A DNA stretch of 64,000 nucleotides from Corythoichthys intestinalis. Taxonomy: Eukaryota > Chordata > Actinopteri > Syngnathiformes > Syngnathidae. Location: the NCBI RefSeq assembly GCF_030265065.1, contig NC_080407.1, positions 38,157,166-38,221,165 of the forward strand, given 5' to 3'. Of the stretch, positions 12,911 through 24,525 are shown in pieces; the first letter of the stretch is position 1; every line of letters begins with the position of its first letter. The notes beneath the pieces were generated by a model. The model saw only the letters and a program-made list of their open reading frames with translations, did no database searches and was not told the DNA's origin. The translations under genes were made by a program, and so were the position numbers.

Positions 12911-15769
12911 TTATTATTATTATTATTATTATTATTATTCTTTCTTCATGGCAAATGAAAATGGCCAATTTGGAGGCCTGAACATGCACGAAAAGTCACC
13001 AAAATTTGCACATACGTGCAGATTCGCGTAAATTTCGATAATCTTGCGTCGTTTTGAAAAAATGTCAAAAAATGGCTCAGTGGCGCCCCCTTGACCCTTA
13101 AAATTTTCAAAAAGGCCTCTCCTCTCAGGTTTTCAACGTAGAGCAATGAAATTTGGGGAGTAGATACCTTATGCCTAACTGCTCAAAAAAGCCTCTTGCA
13201 CCCATATTCCAAATCCAACAGGAAATCGGTTATTTTGGATCGAATCTGAAATTTTTTCGGTTCACAGTTGGAGTTCACATTTGGAGGCCTGAACATGCAC
13301 GAAAACTCACCAAAATGTGCACATATGTTCAACTTTGCGTAAATTTTGATAATCTTTGAAAAAAATTAACAAAAAGGCTCAGTGGCGCCCCCTTGAAATT
13401 TTCAAAAAGGCCTGTCCTATTAGGTTTTTTCAATGTAGAATGATGAAATTTGGTGAGTCGATACATTGTGTAAAACTGCTCCAAAAAGTCTCTTGCACCT
13501 ATATTCCAAATCCAACAGGAAGTCGGAAATTTTGGATCAAATGCGAAATTTTATTGATTTACATTTGAGACCTTGTCGCTGAAGAAAATAGTTGGATCGT
13601 CTTCAAAATTGGTCAGACTATTCAGGAGACATATGAGATCTTAAGTTTTCAAAATGGTGAGTTTTCATCCAAGGGTCTGGCCTGGGCGTAGTCCCAAAGT
13701 TGGCCATTTTTAGGCAAAATACCAAATTCAGAAAATGATTAAAAACTCCGTGATACAACGTTCAATCTTTTTCATTTCTAGCATGTATATGAGATATCCC
13801 AGCCTGAACACGACTGCATTGAAATATTACTCATTAGGCCTGGCGCCCCCTAGTGGGAACAGGAAATGGCATTCTTTACGAGAGAGGATCCTCCTCCAAG
13901 GGAAAAAAATCTATTGACCTCAAACCTGTTTCAGGGGAGCCTCAAGACATGTGTTCAGGTGCCTGATGAAAAATATTTAGGTTTCGTTGAAGCGGAGAGG
14001 TCCAAACTGGAAGTGAAAATGACCGTCAACAATTTGTCTCGCCAAAAACTTTGAACAGTCATAACTCGGCAGATATGCAACATATCTGCGCCAAACTTTC
14101 CGTGTTTGTTGAGAGTCATACCCTGAAGGTTCTTGTAGGGGTCATTTGCATCAACTCTACAGTGCCAACTAGTGGCGACAGAAAGAAGTTTTAAAAAAGG
14201 CCTTTCCTATTGGGTTTTTTCAACATAGAGCGAGGAAATTTGGGGAGTAGATACCTTATGCAAAACTGCTCCAAAAAGTCTCTTGCACCCATATTCCAAA
14301 TCCAACAGGAAATCGGGTATTTTGGATCAAATGTGAAATTTTTATCGGTTCACAGTAGGAGTTTACATTTGGAGGCTTGAACATGCACGAAAACTCACAA
14401 AAATTTCGACATACATGCGGCTTTGCATAACGTTCAATAATCTTGCAACGTTACGAAAACATGTAACAAAATGGCTCACTGGCGCCCCCTTGAAATTTTC
14501 AAAAAGGCCTCTCCATTTAGGTTTTTCTAACATAGAGTGATGAAATTTGGAGAGTCAAAACTTTGTGCAAAACTGCTCCAAAAAGTCTCTTGCACACACA
14601 TTCCAAATCCTACAGGAAATCGGGTATTTTGGATTGAATGTGAACTTTTTATCGATTTACAGTGTGCACATTTTACACCTTGGCACCTAGGGAATTAGTT
14701 TGATCATTCTCAAAATTGGTGAGACTGTTCATGAGGCATATGAAATCTTAAGTTATAAAAATGGTGTGTTTTCATTCACGGGCCTGACCTGGGCGGGCGG
14801 CCAAAGTCGGCCATTTTTTCGCCAAAACACCGAATTCGGAAAATGACTGATAACTCCCTCATACAACCTTCAATCTATTTTAAATCTGCCATGTGTGTGA
14901 GGTATACCAGCCTGAGCAGGACTGGATTGAAAATTTACCATTTGTGCCTGGCGCCTCCTAGTGGGAACAGGAAATGCCCTTTTTTACGGGACACACTCCT
15001 CCTCTAAAGGGAAAAAATCAATCTACCTCAAACCTGCATAAGGGAAACCTTAAGACCTGTCTTCAGGTGCCTGATGAAAAATATTGAAGTTTCGTTGAAG
15101 CGGAGGGGTCCAAACAGGAAAGTGAAAATGACTGTCAACAATTTTTCTCTCCAAAAACTTTGAACAGTCATAACTCGGCAGATATACAAGATATCTGCGC
15201 CAAACTTCCCGTGCTTGTTGAGAGTCATACCCTGAAGGGCCTTGTAGGGGTCATTTGCATCAACCCTACAGCGCCAACTAGTGGCGATAGAAAGTCACTC
15301 GTTTTTCCAAAACATGTCCAGTTCTTTTCATGTTGGTCATTGTAGTTTCAAGACCTATTAAAATACTTTTTTACGGCCCATGTCCACGTGTCTCTGTCTG
15401 TTGCCGTGACGACCCTTTGTTCGCCATTTAAAGGAAATATTTTTTTTCAGAGACTCAGGGAGCTTATAGAGCCACAATAGTTGGCACACTTGGTCGAATT
15501 GGCCCAGTTAGAAGATTAATTTTGGTTTTGAATAAGGGCTTGGCTGCACAGCTCAGTAGTGGCTCCTTTTTTGTAGTACTCTCTCCAATAGGGGTTTTTA
15601 TCTCTTGGGTGTGGGAATGTAAATAGGCGACATTCGAGCATGTTAGGTTCTAATGAGATGATTAGAGAGGAGGATCTGCCACCACCCTGACCTGCACACA
15701 GTCCGAGTTGCGTGACGTCCGAGTTGCGCTAGATTGCGAGGGCCCGTTCAGTCCTGCTTGCAGGCCTAG
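12911..15769 (+). repeat. Array unit 5 (2859 bp)
   Basis: The unit opens with a pure TTA tract (about 12911-12940) and has no head hairpin. It then closely follows unit 4 through both half-copies and the tail. The constant half-copy junction lies near 14187. Confidence 0.9.
13843..13856 (-). promoter_or_regulatory. CTCF-type core motif in unit 5
   Basis: The - strand reads CCACTAGGGGGCGC, an exact match in module B. Confidence 0.5.
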
Positions 15770-16404
15770 TTATTATTATTATTTTTTTTTCATGGCAAAT
15801 GAAAATGGCCAATTTGAAGGCCTGAACATGCTCAAAAACTCACCAAAATTTGCACATACATCCGGCTTCGCGAAAATTTCGACAATTTGGCAACGTTTAC
15901 AAAAAAAAGTAAAAAATGGCTCAGTGGCGCCCCCTTGCAATTTTCAAAATGCCCTTTGCTTTGATGTATTTCAACGTAGGGCGATGAAATTTGGGGAGTG
16001 GATACGTTGTCCAGAACCGCTTCAAAAAGTCTAAAGCACCCATATTCCAAACCCAACAGGAAATGGGATATTCTGGATTGAATGTTGAAAAACATAGCAT
16101 TTTGGGCGAAAACCAGCATGCACGTTTCAGACCGTTGCGCCGAGCCAGTACGTTGGATCTTCCTCAAAATTGGTGTAAGTGTTCATGAGACATATGAGAT
16201 ACTAAGTTGTGAAAATGGTGAGTTTTCGTCCACGGGCCTGACCTGGGCGGGGTACCAAAGTCGGGTGTTTTTTTGGCAACGCGCCAATTTCAGTAAATGA
16301 TTAATAACTTCCTGATACAAGGTCCAATCTTTTTCATATTTGGCATGCATGTAAGGTGTCTTAACCTGAACACGACTGCATTGAAATATTTTCCATTAGG
16401 CCTG

Positions 16405-16418
16405 GCGCCCCCTTGTGG
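16405..16418 (-). promoter_or_regulatory. CTCF-type motif in unit 6 (one mismatch)
   Basis: The - strand reads CCACAAGGGGGCGC, with one mismatch at the Y position. Another one-mismatch form lies in the array fragment near 17724. Confidence 0.3.
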
Positions 16419-16969
16419 GAAGAGGAAACACCCTTTTTTACGAAAAAGGCTCCTCCTCCTGGTGAAAAACATCAATTGATCTCAAACCTGCATCAGGGGA
16501 GCCTTAAGACATGTCTTTAGGTATCTGATGAAAAATATTGAGTTTTCGTTGATGTTGCAGTATCCAAACAGGAAAGTGAAAAGACCCTCGGCATTTTGTC
16601 ACAAAATGGCCAATTTCGAGGTCTGAACATGCTCGAAAACTCACCAAAATGTGCACATACATGTGGCTTCATGTAGATTTCATGAATTTAGCAACATTAC
16701 CAAAAGATGTAATAAAATGGCTCAGTGGCGCCCCCTTCAATTTTTAAAAAAGGCCTGTCCTATTAGTTTTTTTCGACGTAGAGTGATGAAATTTGGGGAG
16801 TGGATACGTTGTGCAAAACTGCTCCAAAAAGTCTCTTGCACCCATATTCCAAACCCAACAGGAAATCGGGTATTATGGATTGAATCTTGCATTTTTGTCA
16901 AAAACCTGCATGCACGTTTGAGACCATTACGCCGAAGCAGTAAGTTGAATGCTTCTCAAAATTGGTCAG

Positions 16970-17190
16970 ACATCCCAAAAACATGCATGGTAGGCTGATT
17001 GAGCACTCTAAATTGTCCGTAGGTATGAGTGTGCGCGTGAATGGTTGTATGTCTCCTTGTGCCCTGCAATTGGCTGGCAACCAGTTCAGGGTGTCCCCTG
17101 CCTACTGCCCCGAGTTAGCTGGGATAGGCTCCAGCACCTCCGCGACCCTCGTGAGGAAAAGCGGCATGGAAAATGAATGAATGAATGAAT
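16970..17190 (+). mobile_element. 5'-truncated V-SINE copy inside unit 6
   Basis: It starts at CATCCCAAAAACATGCATGG, runs through GGGATAGGCTCCAGCACC and ends in GAATGAATGAATG. The text is nearly identical to the 3' part of the full SINE at 53261-53626. The tRNA-like head is absent. Array sequence resumes at TGTTCATGAC without a clear target duplication, as expected for 5'-truncated retroposition. Confidence 0.85.
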
Positions 17191-17542
17191 GTTCATGACA
17201 CATATGAGATGTTAGGTTATCAAAATGGTGACATTTCATTCACGGCCCTTTCCTGGGCAGGGGAGCAAATGTGTCTTATTTTTGACAATACAATTCAGTA
17301 AAAGACTACTGTATTTTTCCGACTATAAGTCGTGTTTTTTTTTCTTCATATTTTGGTTTGGGGTGCGACTTATACTCAGCAGTGACTTATGTGTGAAATT
17401 ATCAACACATTATGATAACATTTCCCATGTTATTTAGGTGTTTTGGACTAATGGTTTTGTAAACTTGTTAGCATGCTATAGTTATCTGAATAACTCTTAA
17501 TAGCTATGGCCATTTTCATTTGCCATGAAAAAATAATAATAA

Positions 17543-17970
17543 CGAGTGCGCTCCCAGTTGGGCGTGAAAGCGCCACAAACTAAATGCATCCATTTCAATA
17601 TAAAAAAGTCAATTATACAATTGAACATACATTGCCAAAGGCAGAACGCGAACGTGGCCATAGCTATTAACAGTTATTCAGATTACTATAGCATGCTAAC
17701 AGGTTTACAAAACCATTAGGCCTGGTGCCCCCTGGTGAGTGAAATTATTAACACAGTATGATATAATTTCCCGTGTTATTTTGGTGTTTTGGACTGATGG
17801 TTTTGTAAACTTGTTAGCATGCTATAGTTATCTGAATAACTGTTAATAGCTATGGCCACGTTCGCGTTCTGCCTTTGGCAATGTATGTTCAATTGTATAA
17901 TTGACTTTTTTATATTGAAATGGATGCATTTAGTTTGTGGCGCTTTCACGCCCACCTGGGAGCGCACTCG
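17543..17970. repeat. Inverted repeat, ~172 bp arms, 83 bp loop
   Basis: Arms 17543-17714 and 17798-17970 are reverse complements with few mismatches, running from CGAGTGCGCTCCC to the AAAACCA end. The loop contains an array fragment (TTAGGCCTGGTGCCCCCTGG). The pair could extrude as a hairpin. Confidence 0.85.
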
Positions 17971-18030
17971 CACTTGTTTACGTGAATAAGCGCTCGCACA
18001 CCAGAAGAAGACAGACAGCCACGTAGCTCT

Positions 18031-18103
18031 GAGTGAGTGAGTGAGTGAGTGAGTGAGTGAGTGAGTGAGTGAGTGAGTGAGTGAGTGAGTGAGTGAGTGA
18101 GTG
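18031..18103 (+). repeat. (GAGT)n microsatellite
   Basis: About 18 perfect GAGT repeats lie within the relic in unit 6. Confidence 0.97.
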
Positions 18104-18928
18104 GACTAGTTAGCGAGAGAGAAAGACGGCTGCGAACCTACGTTCATTGTTTATGCCTTTAAAATATCTCTACAGAGGCAACGCCTGCGTGTATCATCTT
18201 TTCTGTTGTTGTGTGTTTTCCACCCGCGAGCGGACACTTACAGCCAGTTTTGTGGTTGTTTGAATGGTGTGCTAATGCTAGCGAACGCATGCTAATCTGT
18301 TACATTATTGCTGTAATAGTACGTAATTATCATTTATTTACGGTGATGTGAACCTGTTTGCTATCGAGGACCAAATTGATTCAACAAATTATGCGGACAT
18401 CCAGAATTGTCTTTTTGGAGTTCGCTGTCTATAGCCAGGACCGAGCGGTAGCGTCCTGGTGAGGACAGTATATTCGCATTTCGTTGTTTATGCACTGTAC
18501 ACTGTACATTTATTCAGCATGTTGTTCTCTATTGTATTTTTATATTAAATTGCCTTTCAAGATGACATATCTGTTCTATGTGTTGGATTTTATCAAGTAA
18601 ATTTCACCCACAAATGCGACTTATACTCCGGTAAGACTTTTGTTTCCTTAAAGCAGAGGGGTCCAATAGGAAAGTCATAATGACCGTGTTCAGGTGCCTA
18701 ATAAACACTTTTGTTTTGTTAAAGCAGAGGGGTCCGATAAGAAAGTCATCATGACCGTCGCCATTTTCTCTCCCCACTAATTCTGAACATTCAGACATGC
18801 AATATATCTGCCTGGATATCTGTCTGTTGTCGACTGCCACCGCCCCGACCTGCCTGCCCTCCGACTTTGTTTGACGTCCGAGTTGCGCCATACGCGAGGG
18901 CCCGTCAGTCCTGCTTGCAGGGCTAGTT

Positions 18929-18960
18929 AGGGCCCGAGCACTAGACGTGCGAAGGCCCTA
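18929..18960 (+). repeat. 5' head hairpin of unit 7
   Basis: It has the same stem as the other heads with loop bases TAGAC. It is followed by ATTGTAATGCAAAGG, the same text found after the middle head of unit 4. Confidence 0.75.
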
Positions 18961-21014
18961 TTGTAATGCAAAGGATTATTATTATTATTATTATTATTAT
19001 TCTTCTTTCTTCATGGCAAATGAAAATGGCCAATTTGGAGGCCTGAACATGCACGAAAAGTCACCAAAATTTGCACATACGTGCAGATTCGCGTAAATTT
19101 CGATAATCTTGCGTCGTTTTGAAAAAATGTCAAAAAATGGCTCAGTGGCGCCCCCTTGACCCTTAAAATTTTCAAAAAGGCCTCTCCTCTCAGGTTTTCA
19201 ACGTAGAGCAATGAAATTTGGGGAGTAGATACCTTATGCCTAACTGTTCAAAAAAGCCTCTTGCACCCATATTCCAAATCCAACAGGAAATCGGGTATTT
19301 TGGATCGAATGTGAAATTTTTTCGGTTCACAGTTGGAGTTTACGTTTGGAGGCTTGAACATGCACGAAAACTCACCAAAATTTGCACATACATTCAACTT
19401 TGCGTAAATTTTGATAATCTACAAAAAAATTTAACAAAATGGCTCAGTGGCGCCCCCTTGAAATTTTCAAAAAGGCCTCTCCTATTAGGTTTTTTCAACA
19501 TAGAACAATGAAATTTAGTGAGTCGATACATTGTACAAAACTGCTCCAAAAAGTCTCTTGCACCCATATTCCAAACCCAACAGGAAGCTGGAAATTTTGG
19601 GTCAAATGCGAAATTTTATCGATTTACATTTGAGACCTTGTCGCTGAAGGATAAAGTTGGATCGTCTTCAAAATTGGTCAGACTATTCAGGAGACCTATG
19701 AGATCTTAAGTTTTCAAAATGGTGTGTTTTCATTCAAGGGTCTGGCCTGGGCGTGGTCCCAAAGTCGGCCATTTTTAGGCAAAATACCAAATTCAGAAAA
19801 TGATTAAAAACTCCGTGATCCAACGTTCAATCTTTTTCATTTTTAGCATGTTTATGAGATATCCCAGCCTGAACACGACTGCATTGAAATATTACCCATT
19901 AGGCCTGGCGCCCCTAGTGGAAACAGGAAATGGCCTTCTTTATGAGACAGGCTCCTCCTCCAAGGGAAAAAAATCTATTGACCTCAAACCTGTTTCAGGG
20001 GAGCCTCAAGACATGTGTTCAGGTGCCTGATGAAAAATATTGAGTTTTCGTTGAAGCGGAGAGGTCCAAACTGGAAGTGAAAATGACCGTCAACAATTTG
20101 TCTCGCCAAAAACTTTGAACAGTCATAACTCGGCAGATATGCAACATATCTGCGCCAAACTTTCCGTGATTGTTGAGAGTCATACCCTGAAGGTTCTTGT
20201 AGGGGTCATTTGCATCAACTCTACAGTGCCAACTAGTGGCGACAGAAAGAAGTTTTAAAAAAGGCCTTTCCTATTGGGTTTTTTCAACATAGAGCAAGGA
20301 AATTTGGGGAGTAGATACCTTATGCAAAACTGCTCCAAAAAGTCTCTTGCACCCATATTCCAAATCCAACAGGAAATCGGGTATTTTGGATCGAATGTGA
20401 AATTTTCATGGGTTCACAGTAAGAGTTAACATTTGGAGGCTTGAACATGCACGAAAACTCACCAAATTTTGCACATACATGCGGCTTTGTGTGGATTTCG
20501 ATAATCTTGCAACATTACAAAAAAATGTAACAAAATGGCTCAGTGGCGCCCCCTTGAATTTTTCAAAAAGGCGTTTCCTATTAGGTTTTTTTAACGTAGA
20601 GCAATGAAATTTGGGGAGTCGATACCTTGTGCAAAACTGCTCCAAAAAGTCTCTTGCACCCATATTCCAAACCCAACAGGAAATCGGGTATTTTGGATCG
20701 AATGTGAAATTTTTATCAATTAACAGGGTGCACATTTGAGACCTTGTCACAGAGGGAATCAATTGGATCATCTTCAAAATTGGTTAGACAATTCAGGAGA
20801 CCTATGAAATCTAAACTTTTCAAAATGGTGTGTTTTCATTCATGGGTCTGACCTGGGCGTGGTGCCAAAGTCGGCCATTTTTTCGGCAAAATGACAAATT
20901 CAGTAAAGGACTAATAGCTCCTTGAAACAACGTTCAATCTTTTTCATATCTGGCATGTATGTGCGGGATCCCACCCTGAACACGAGTGCATTGAAATATT
21001 ACTCATTAGGCCTA

Positions 21015-21028
21015 GCGCCCCCTAGTGG
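21015..21028 (-). promoter_or_regulatory. CTCF-type core motif in unit 7
   Basis: The - strand reads CCACTAGGGGGCGC, an exact match, this time in the second half-copy. The first half-copies of units 7 and 8 have lost one C of the motif (near 19909 and 22600). Confidence 0.5.
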
Positions 21029-21685
21029 GAACAGGAAATGCCTTTTTTACGAAACAGGCTCCTCCTCCAAGGAAAAAAAAATCTATTCACCTCAAACCTG
21101 CATCAGGGGAGCCTGAAGACGTGTTCAGGTGCCTGATGAAAAATACTGAGGTTTGGTTGAAGCAGAAGGGTCCAACAGGAGAAGTAAAAATGACTGAAGC
21201 CATTTCGTCTCACCACAAGTTTTGAACAGTCATAACTTCTACAACATATCTGCGCCAAACATATCGTGCTTGTTGAGTCATAGTCTGAAGGGTCCTGTAG
21301 GGGTCATTTGCATCAACCCTACAGCGCCAACTAGTGGCAATAGAAAGTCACTCATTTTTTAAAATATATGTCCAGTTCTTTTCAGGTTGGTCATTGTAGT
21401 TTCAAGACCTTTTAAAATACTTATTTTACGGCCCATGTCCACATGTCTCTGTCTGTTGCTGTGATGACCCTTTATTCGCTCCTTTTTTGTAGTCCTCTGT
21501 CCAATAGGGGTTTTTATCTCTTAGGTGTGTGAATGTAAAGAGGCAACTTTCGCGCATGTTAGGTTCTAATGAGATGATTAGAGAGGACGATCTGCCACCA
21601 CCCTGACCTGCACACTGTCCGAGTTGCATGACGTCCGAGTTGCGCTAGATTGCGAGGGCCCGTTCAGTCCTGCTTGCAGGCCTAG

Positions 21686-24525
21686 TTATTATTATTCTTT
21701 TTTCAGGGCAAATGAAAATGGCCAATTTGGAGGCCTGAACATGCACGAAAAGTCACCAAAATTTGCACATACGTGCAGATTCACGTAAATTTCGATAATC
21801 TTGCGTCGTTTTGAAAAAATGTCAAAAAATGGCTCAGTGGCGCCCCCTTGACCCTAAAAATTTTCAAAAAGGCCTCTCCTCTCAGGTTTTCAACGTAGAG
21901 CAATGAAATTTGGGGAGTAGATACCTTATGCCTAACTGTTCAAAAAAGCCTCTTGCACCCATATTCCAAATCCAACAGGAAATCGGGTATTTTGGATCGA
22001 ATGTGAAATTTTTTCGGTTCACAGTTGGAGTTTACGTTTGGAGGCTTGAACATGCACGAAAACTCACCAAAATTTTCAAATACATTCAACTTTGCGTAAA
22101 TTTTGATAATCTACAAAAAAATTTAACAAAATGGCTCAGTGGCGCCCCCTTGAAATTTTCAAAAAGGCCTCTCCTATTAGGTTTTTTCAACGTAGAACAA
22201 TGAAATTTAGTGAGTCAATACATTGTACAAAACTGCTCCAAAAAGTCTCTTGCACCCATATTCCAAACCCAACAGGAAGCCGGAAATTTTGGGTCAAATG
22301 CGAAATTTTATCGATTTACATTTGAGACCTTGTCGCTGAAGGATAAAGTTGGATCGTCTTCAAAATTGGTCAGACTATTCAGGAGACATATGAGATCTTA
22401 AGTTTTCAAAATGGTGTGTTTTCATTCAAGGGTCTGGCCTGGGCGTGGTCCCAAAGTCGGCCATTTTTAGGCAAAATACCAAATTCAGAAAATGATTAAA
22501 AACTCCGTGATCCAACGTTCAATCTTTTTCATTTTTAGCATGTTTATGAGATATCCCAGCCTGAACACGACTGCATTGAAATATTACCCATTAGGCCTGG
22601 CGCCCCTAGTGGAAACAGGAAATGGCCTTCTTTACAAGACAGGCTCCTCCTCCAAGGGAAAAAAATCTATTGACCTCAAACCTGTTTCAGGGGAGCCTCA
22701 AGACATGTGTTCAGGTGCCTGATGAAAAATATTGAGGTTTCGTTGAAGCGGAGAGGTCCAAACTGGAAGTGAAAATGACCGTCAACAATTTGTCTCGCCA
22801 AAAATTTTGAACAGTCATAACTCGGCAGATATGCAACATATCTGCGCCAAACTTTCCGTGTTTGTTGAGAGTCATACCCTGAAGGTTCTTGTAGGGGTCA
22901 TTTGCATCAACTCTACAGTGCCAACTAGTGGCGACAGAAAGAAGTTTTAAAAAAGGCCTTTCCTATTGGGTTTTTTCAACATAGAGCGAGGAAATTTGGG
23001 GAGTAGATACCTTATGCAAAACTGCTCCAAAAAGTCTCTTGCACCCATATTCCAAATCCAACAGGAAATCGGGTATTTTGGATTGAATGTGAAATTTTCA
23101 TGGGTTCACAGTAAGAGTTTACATTTGGAGGCTTGAATATGAATAAAAACTCACCAAAATTTGCACATACATGCGGCTTTGCATAACGTTCAATAATCTT
23201 GCAACGTTACGAAAACATGTAACAAAATGGCTCAGTGGCGCCCCCTTGAAATTTTCAAAAAGGCCTCTCCATTTAGGTTTTTTCAACGTAGAGGGATGAA
23301 ATTCGGAGAGTCGATACCTTGTACAAAACTGCTCAAAAAAGTCTCTTGCATGCGTATTCCAAACCCAACAGGAAATCGGGTATTTTGGATTGAATGTGAA
23401 ATTTTTATCGATTTACAGTGTGCACATTTTACACCTTGGCACCTAGGGAATTAGTTTGATCATTCTCAAAATTGGCGAGACTGTTCATGAGGCATATGAA
23501 ATCTTAAGTTATCAAAATGGTGTGTTTTCATTCACGGGCCTGACCTGGGCGGGGTGCCAAAGTCGGCCATTTTTTCGCCAAAACACCAAATTCGGAAAAT
23601 GACTGATAACTTCCTCATACAACGTTCAATCTATTTTAAATCTGGCATGTGTGTGAGGTATACCAGCCTGAGCAGGACTGGATTGAACATTTACCATTTG
23701 TGCCTGGCGCCTCCTAGTGGGAACAGGAAATGCCCTTTTTTACGGGACACACTCCTCCTCTAAAAGGAAAAAAATCAATCTACCTCAAACCTGCATAAGG
23801 GAAGCCTTAAGACCTGTCTTCAGGTGCCTGATGAAAAATATTGAAGTTTCGTTGAAGCGGAAGGGTCCAAACAGGAAAGTGAAAATGACTGTTATCAATT
23901 TTTCTCTCCAAAAACTTTGAACAGTCATAACTTGGCAGATATACAACATATCTGCGCCAAACTTCCCGTGCTTGTTGAGAGTCATACCCTGAAGGGCCTT
24001 GTAGGGGTCATTTGCATCAACCCTACAGCGCCAACTAGTGGCAATAGAAAGTCACTCGTTTTTCCAATACATGTCCAGCTCTTTTCAGGTTGGTCATTGT
24101 AGTTTCAAGACCTATTAAAATACTTATTTACGGCCAATGTCCACGTGTCTCTGTCTGTTGCCGTGACGACCCTTTGTTCGCCATTTAAAGGAAATATTTT
24201 TTTCAGAGACTCAGGCAGCTTATAGAGCCACAATATTTGGCACACTTGGTCGAATTGGCCCAGTTAGAAGATTAGTTTTAGTTTTGAATAAGGGCTTGGC
24301 TGCACAGCTCAGTAGTGGCTCCTTTTTTGTAGTACTCTCTACAATAGGGGTTTTTATCTCTTGGGTGTGGGAATGTAAATAGGCAACTTTCGAGCATGTT
24401 AAGTTCTAATGAGATGATTAGAGAGGAGGATCTGCCACCACCCTGACCTGCACACAGTCCGAGTTGCGTGACGTCCGAGTTGCGCTAGATTGCGAGGGCC
24501 CGTTCAGTCCTGCTTGCAGGCCTAG
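21686..24525 (+). repeat. Array unit 8 (last unit, 2840 bp)
   Basis: The first half matches unit 7 and the second half matches unit 2, so the unit is a mosaic. It ends in the standard hairpin and CTAG at 24522-24525. Non-array sequence (TTTCATATTG...) follows with no TTA tract, marking the array border. Confidence 0.9.

Larger units (their letters stand above)
17310..18636. mobile_element. Rearranged DNA-transposon relic with TATAAGTCG ends
   Basis: The left end reads CCGACTATAAGTCG and the right end GCGACTTATACTCCGG, an imperfect terminal inverted repeat. A segment with TTGTAAACTTGTTAGCATGC occurs in direct orientation at about 17396-17510 and 17742-17860, with an inverted version between. 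A piece of array module and an inverted array head (TTTGCCATGAAAAAATAATAA, about 17519-17540) are mixed in. No coding frame is evident. The superfamily is not certain; this end type is common in fish non-autonomous elements. Confidence 0.7.
15770..18926 (+). repeat. Array unit 6 (divergent, rearranged, invaded)
   Basis: This unit keeps modules A and B (15793-16590) and starts a second A at about 16600. It lacks the constant junction found in every other complete unit and its sequence is much more diverged. A truncated SINE (16970-17190) and a DNA-transposon relic (about 17310-18636) interrupt it. The tail is nearly gone, leaving only 18640-18926 with a variant terminus (GCAGGGCTAG). It looks older than the units around it. 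Confidence 0.85.
18927..21685 (+). repeat. Array unit 7 (2759 bp, with 5' head hairpin)
   Basis: The head hairpin begins at 18929 and is followed by a TTA tract. The first half is very similar to unit 8, while the second half (about 20400 onward) is a distinct version. The tail is shortened by about 110 bp near 21474. The half-copy junction lies near 20251. Confidence 0.9.
1..24525 (+). repeat. Head-to-tail array of about nine ~2.8-3.0 kb composite units
   Basis: Eight complete units and one partial unit follow each other in the same orientation. Every unit ends in CCTGCTTGCAGG directly followed by CCTAG and a TTA-rich tract. A typical unit (1314-4151) consists of two ~300 bp modules A, a ~630 bp module B (about 1945-2571), a shortened A and a full A, a second module B' (about 3049-3680) and a ~470 bp tail (3681-4151). 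Landmarks are GGCTCAGTGGCGCCCCCTTG in A and CTAGTGGCGACAGAAAG at the end of B. The hairpin plus CTAG|T terminus recalls Helitron 3' ends, so a non-autonomous rolling-circle element amplified in tandem is one reading; unequal crossing-over of an ordinary repeat is the other. I recognise the modules as a repeat type common in teleosts but cannot give a database name. The short open frames inside recur because the units are copies, not because they are genes. Confidence 0.93.

Noticed and set aside
571-24102. Recurring open frames of 60-123 codons across the array (for example those starting MNSHNSADIQDIC or MGSRYLMPNCSKK)
   Set aside because: They recur because the DNA is a tandem repeat. They overlap on opposite strands, lack domains and start/stop context, and vary freely between units.
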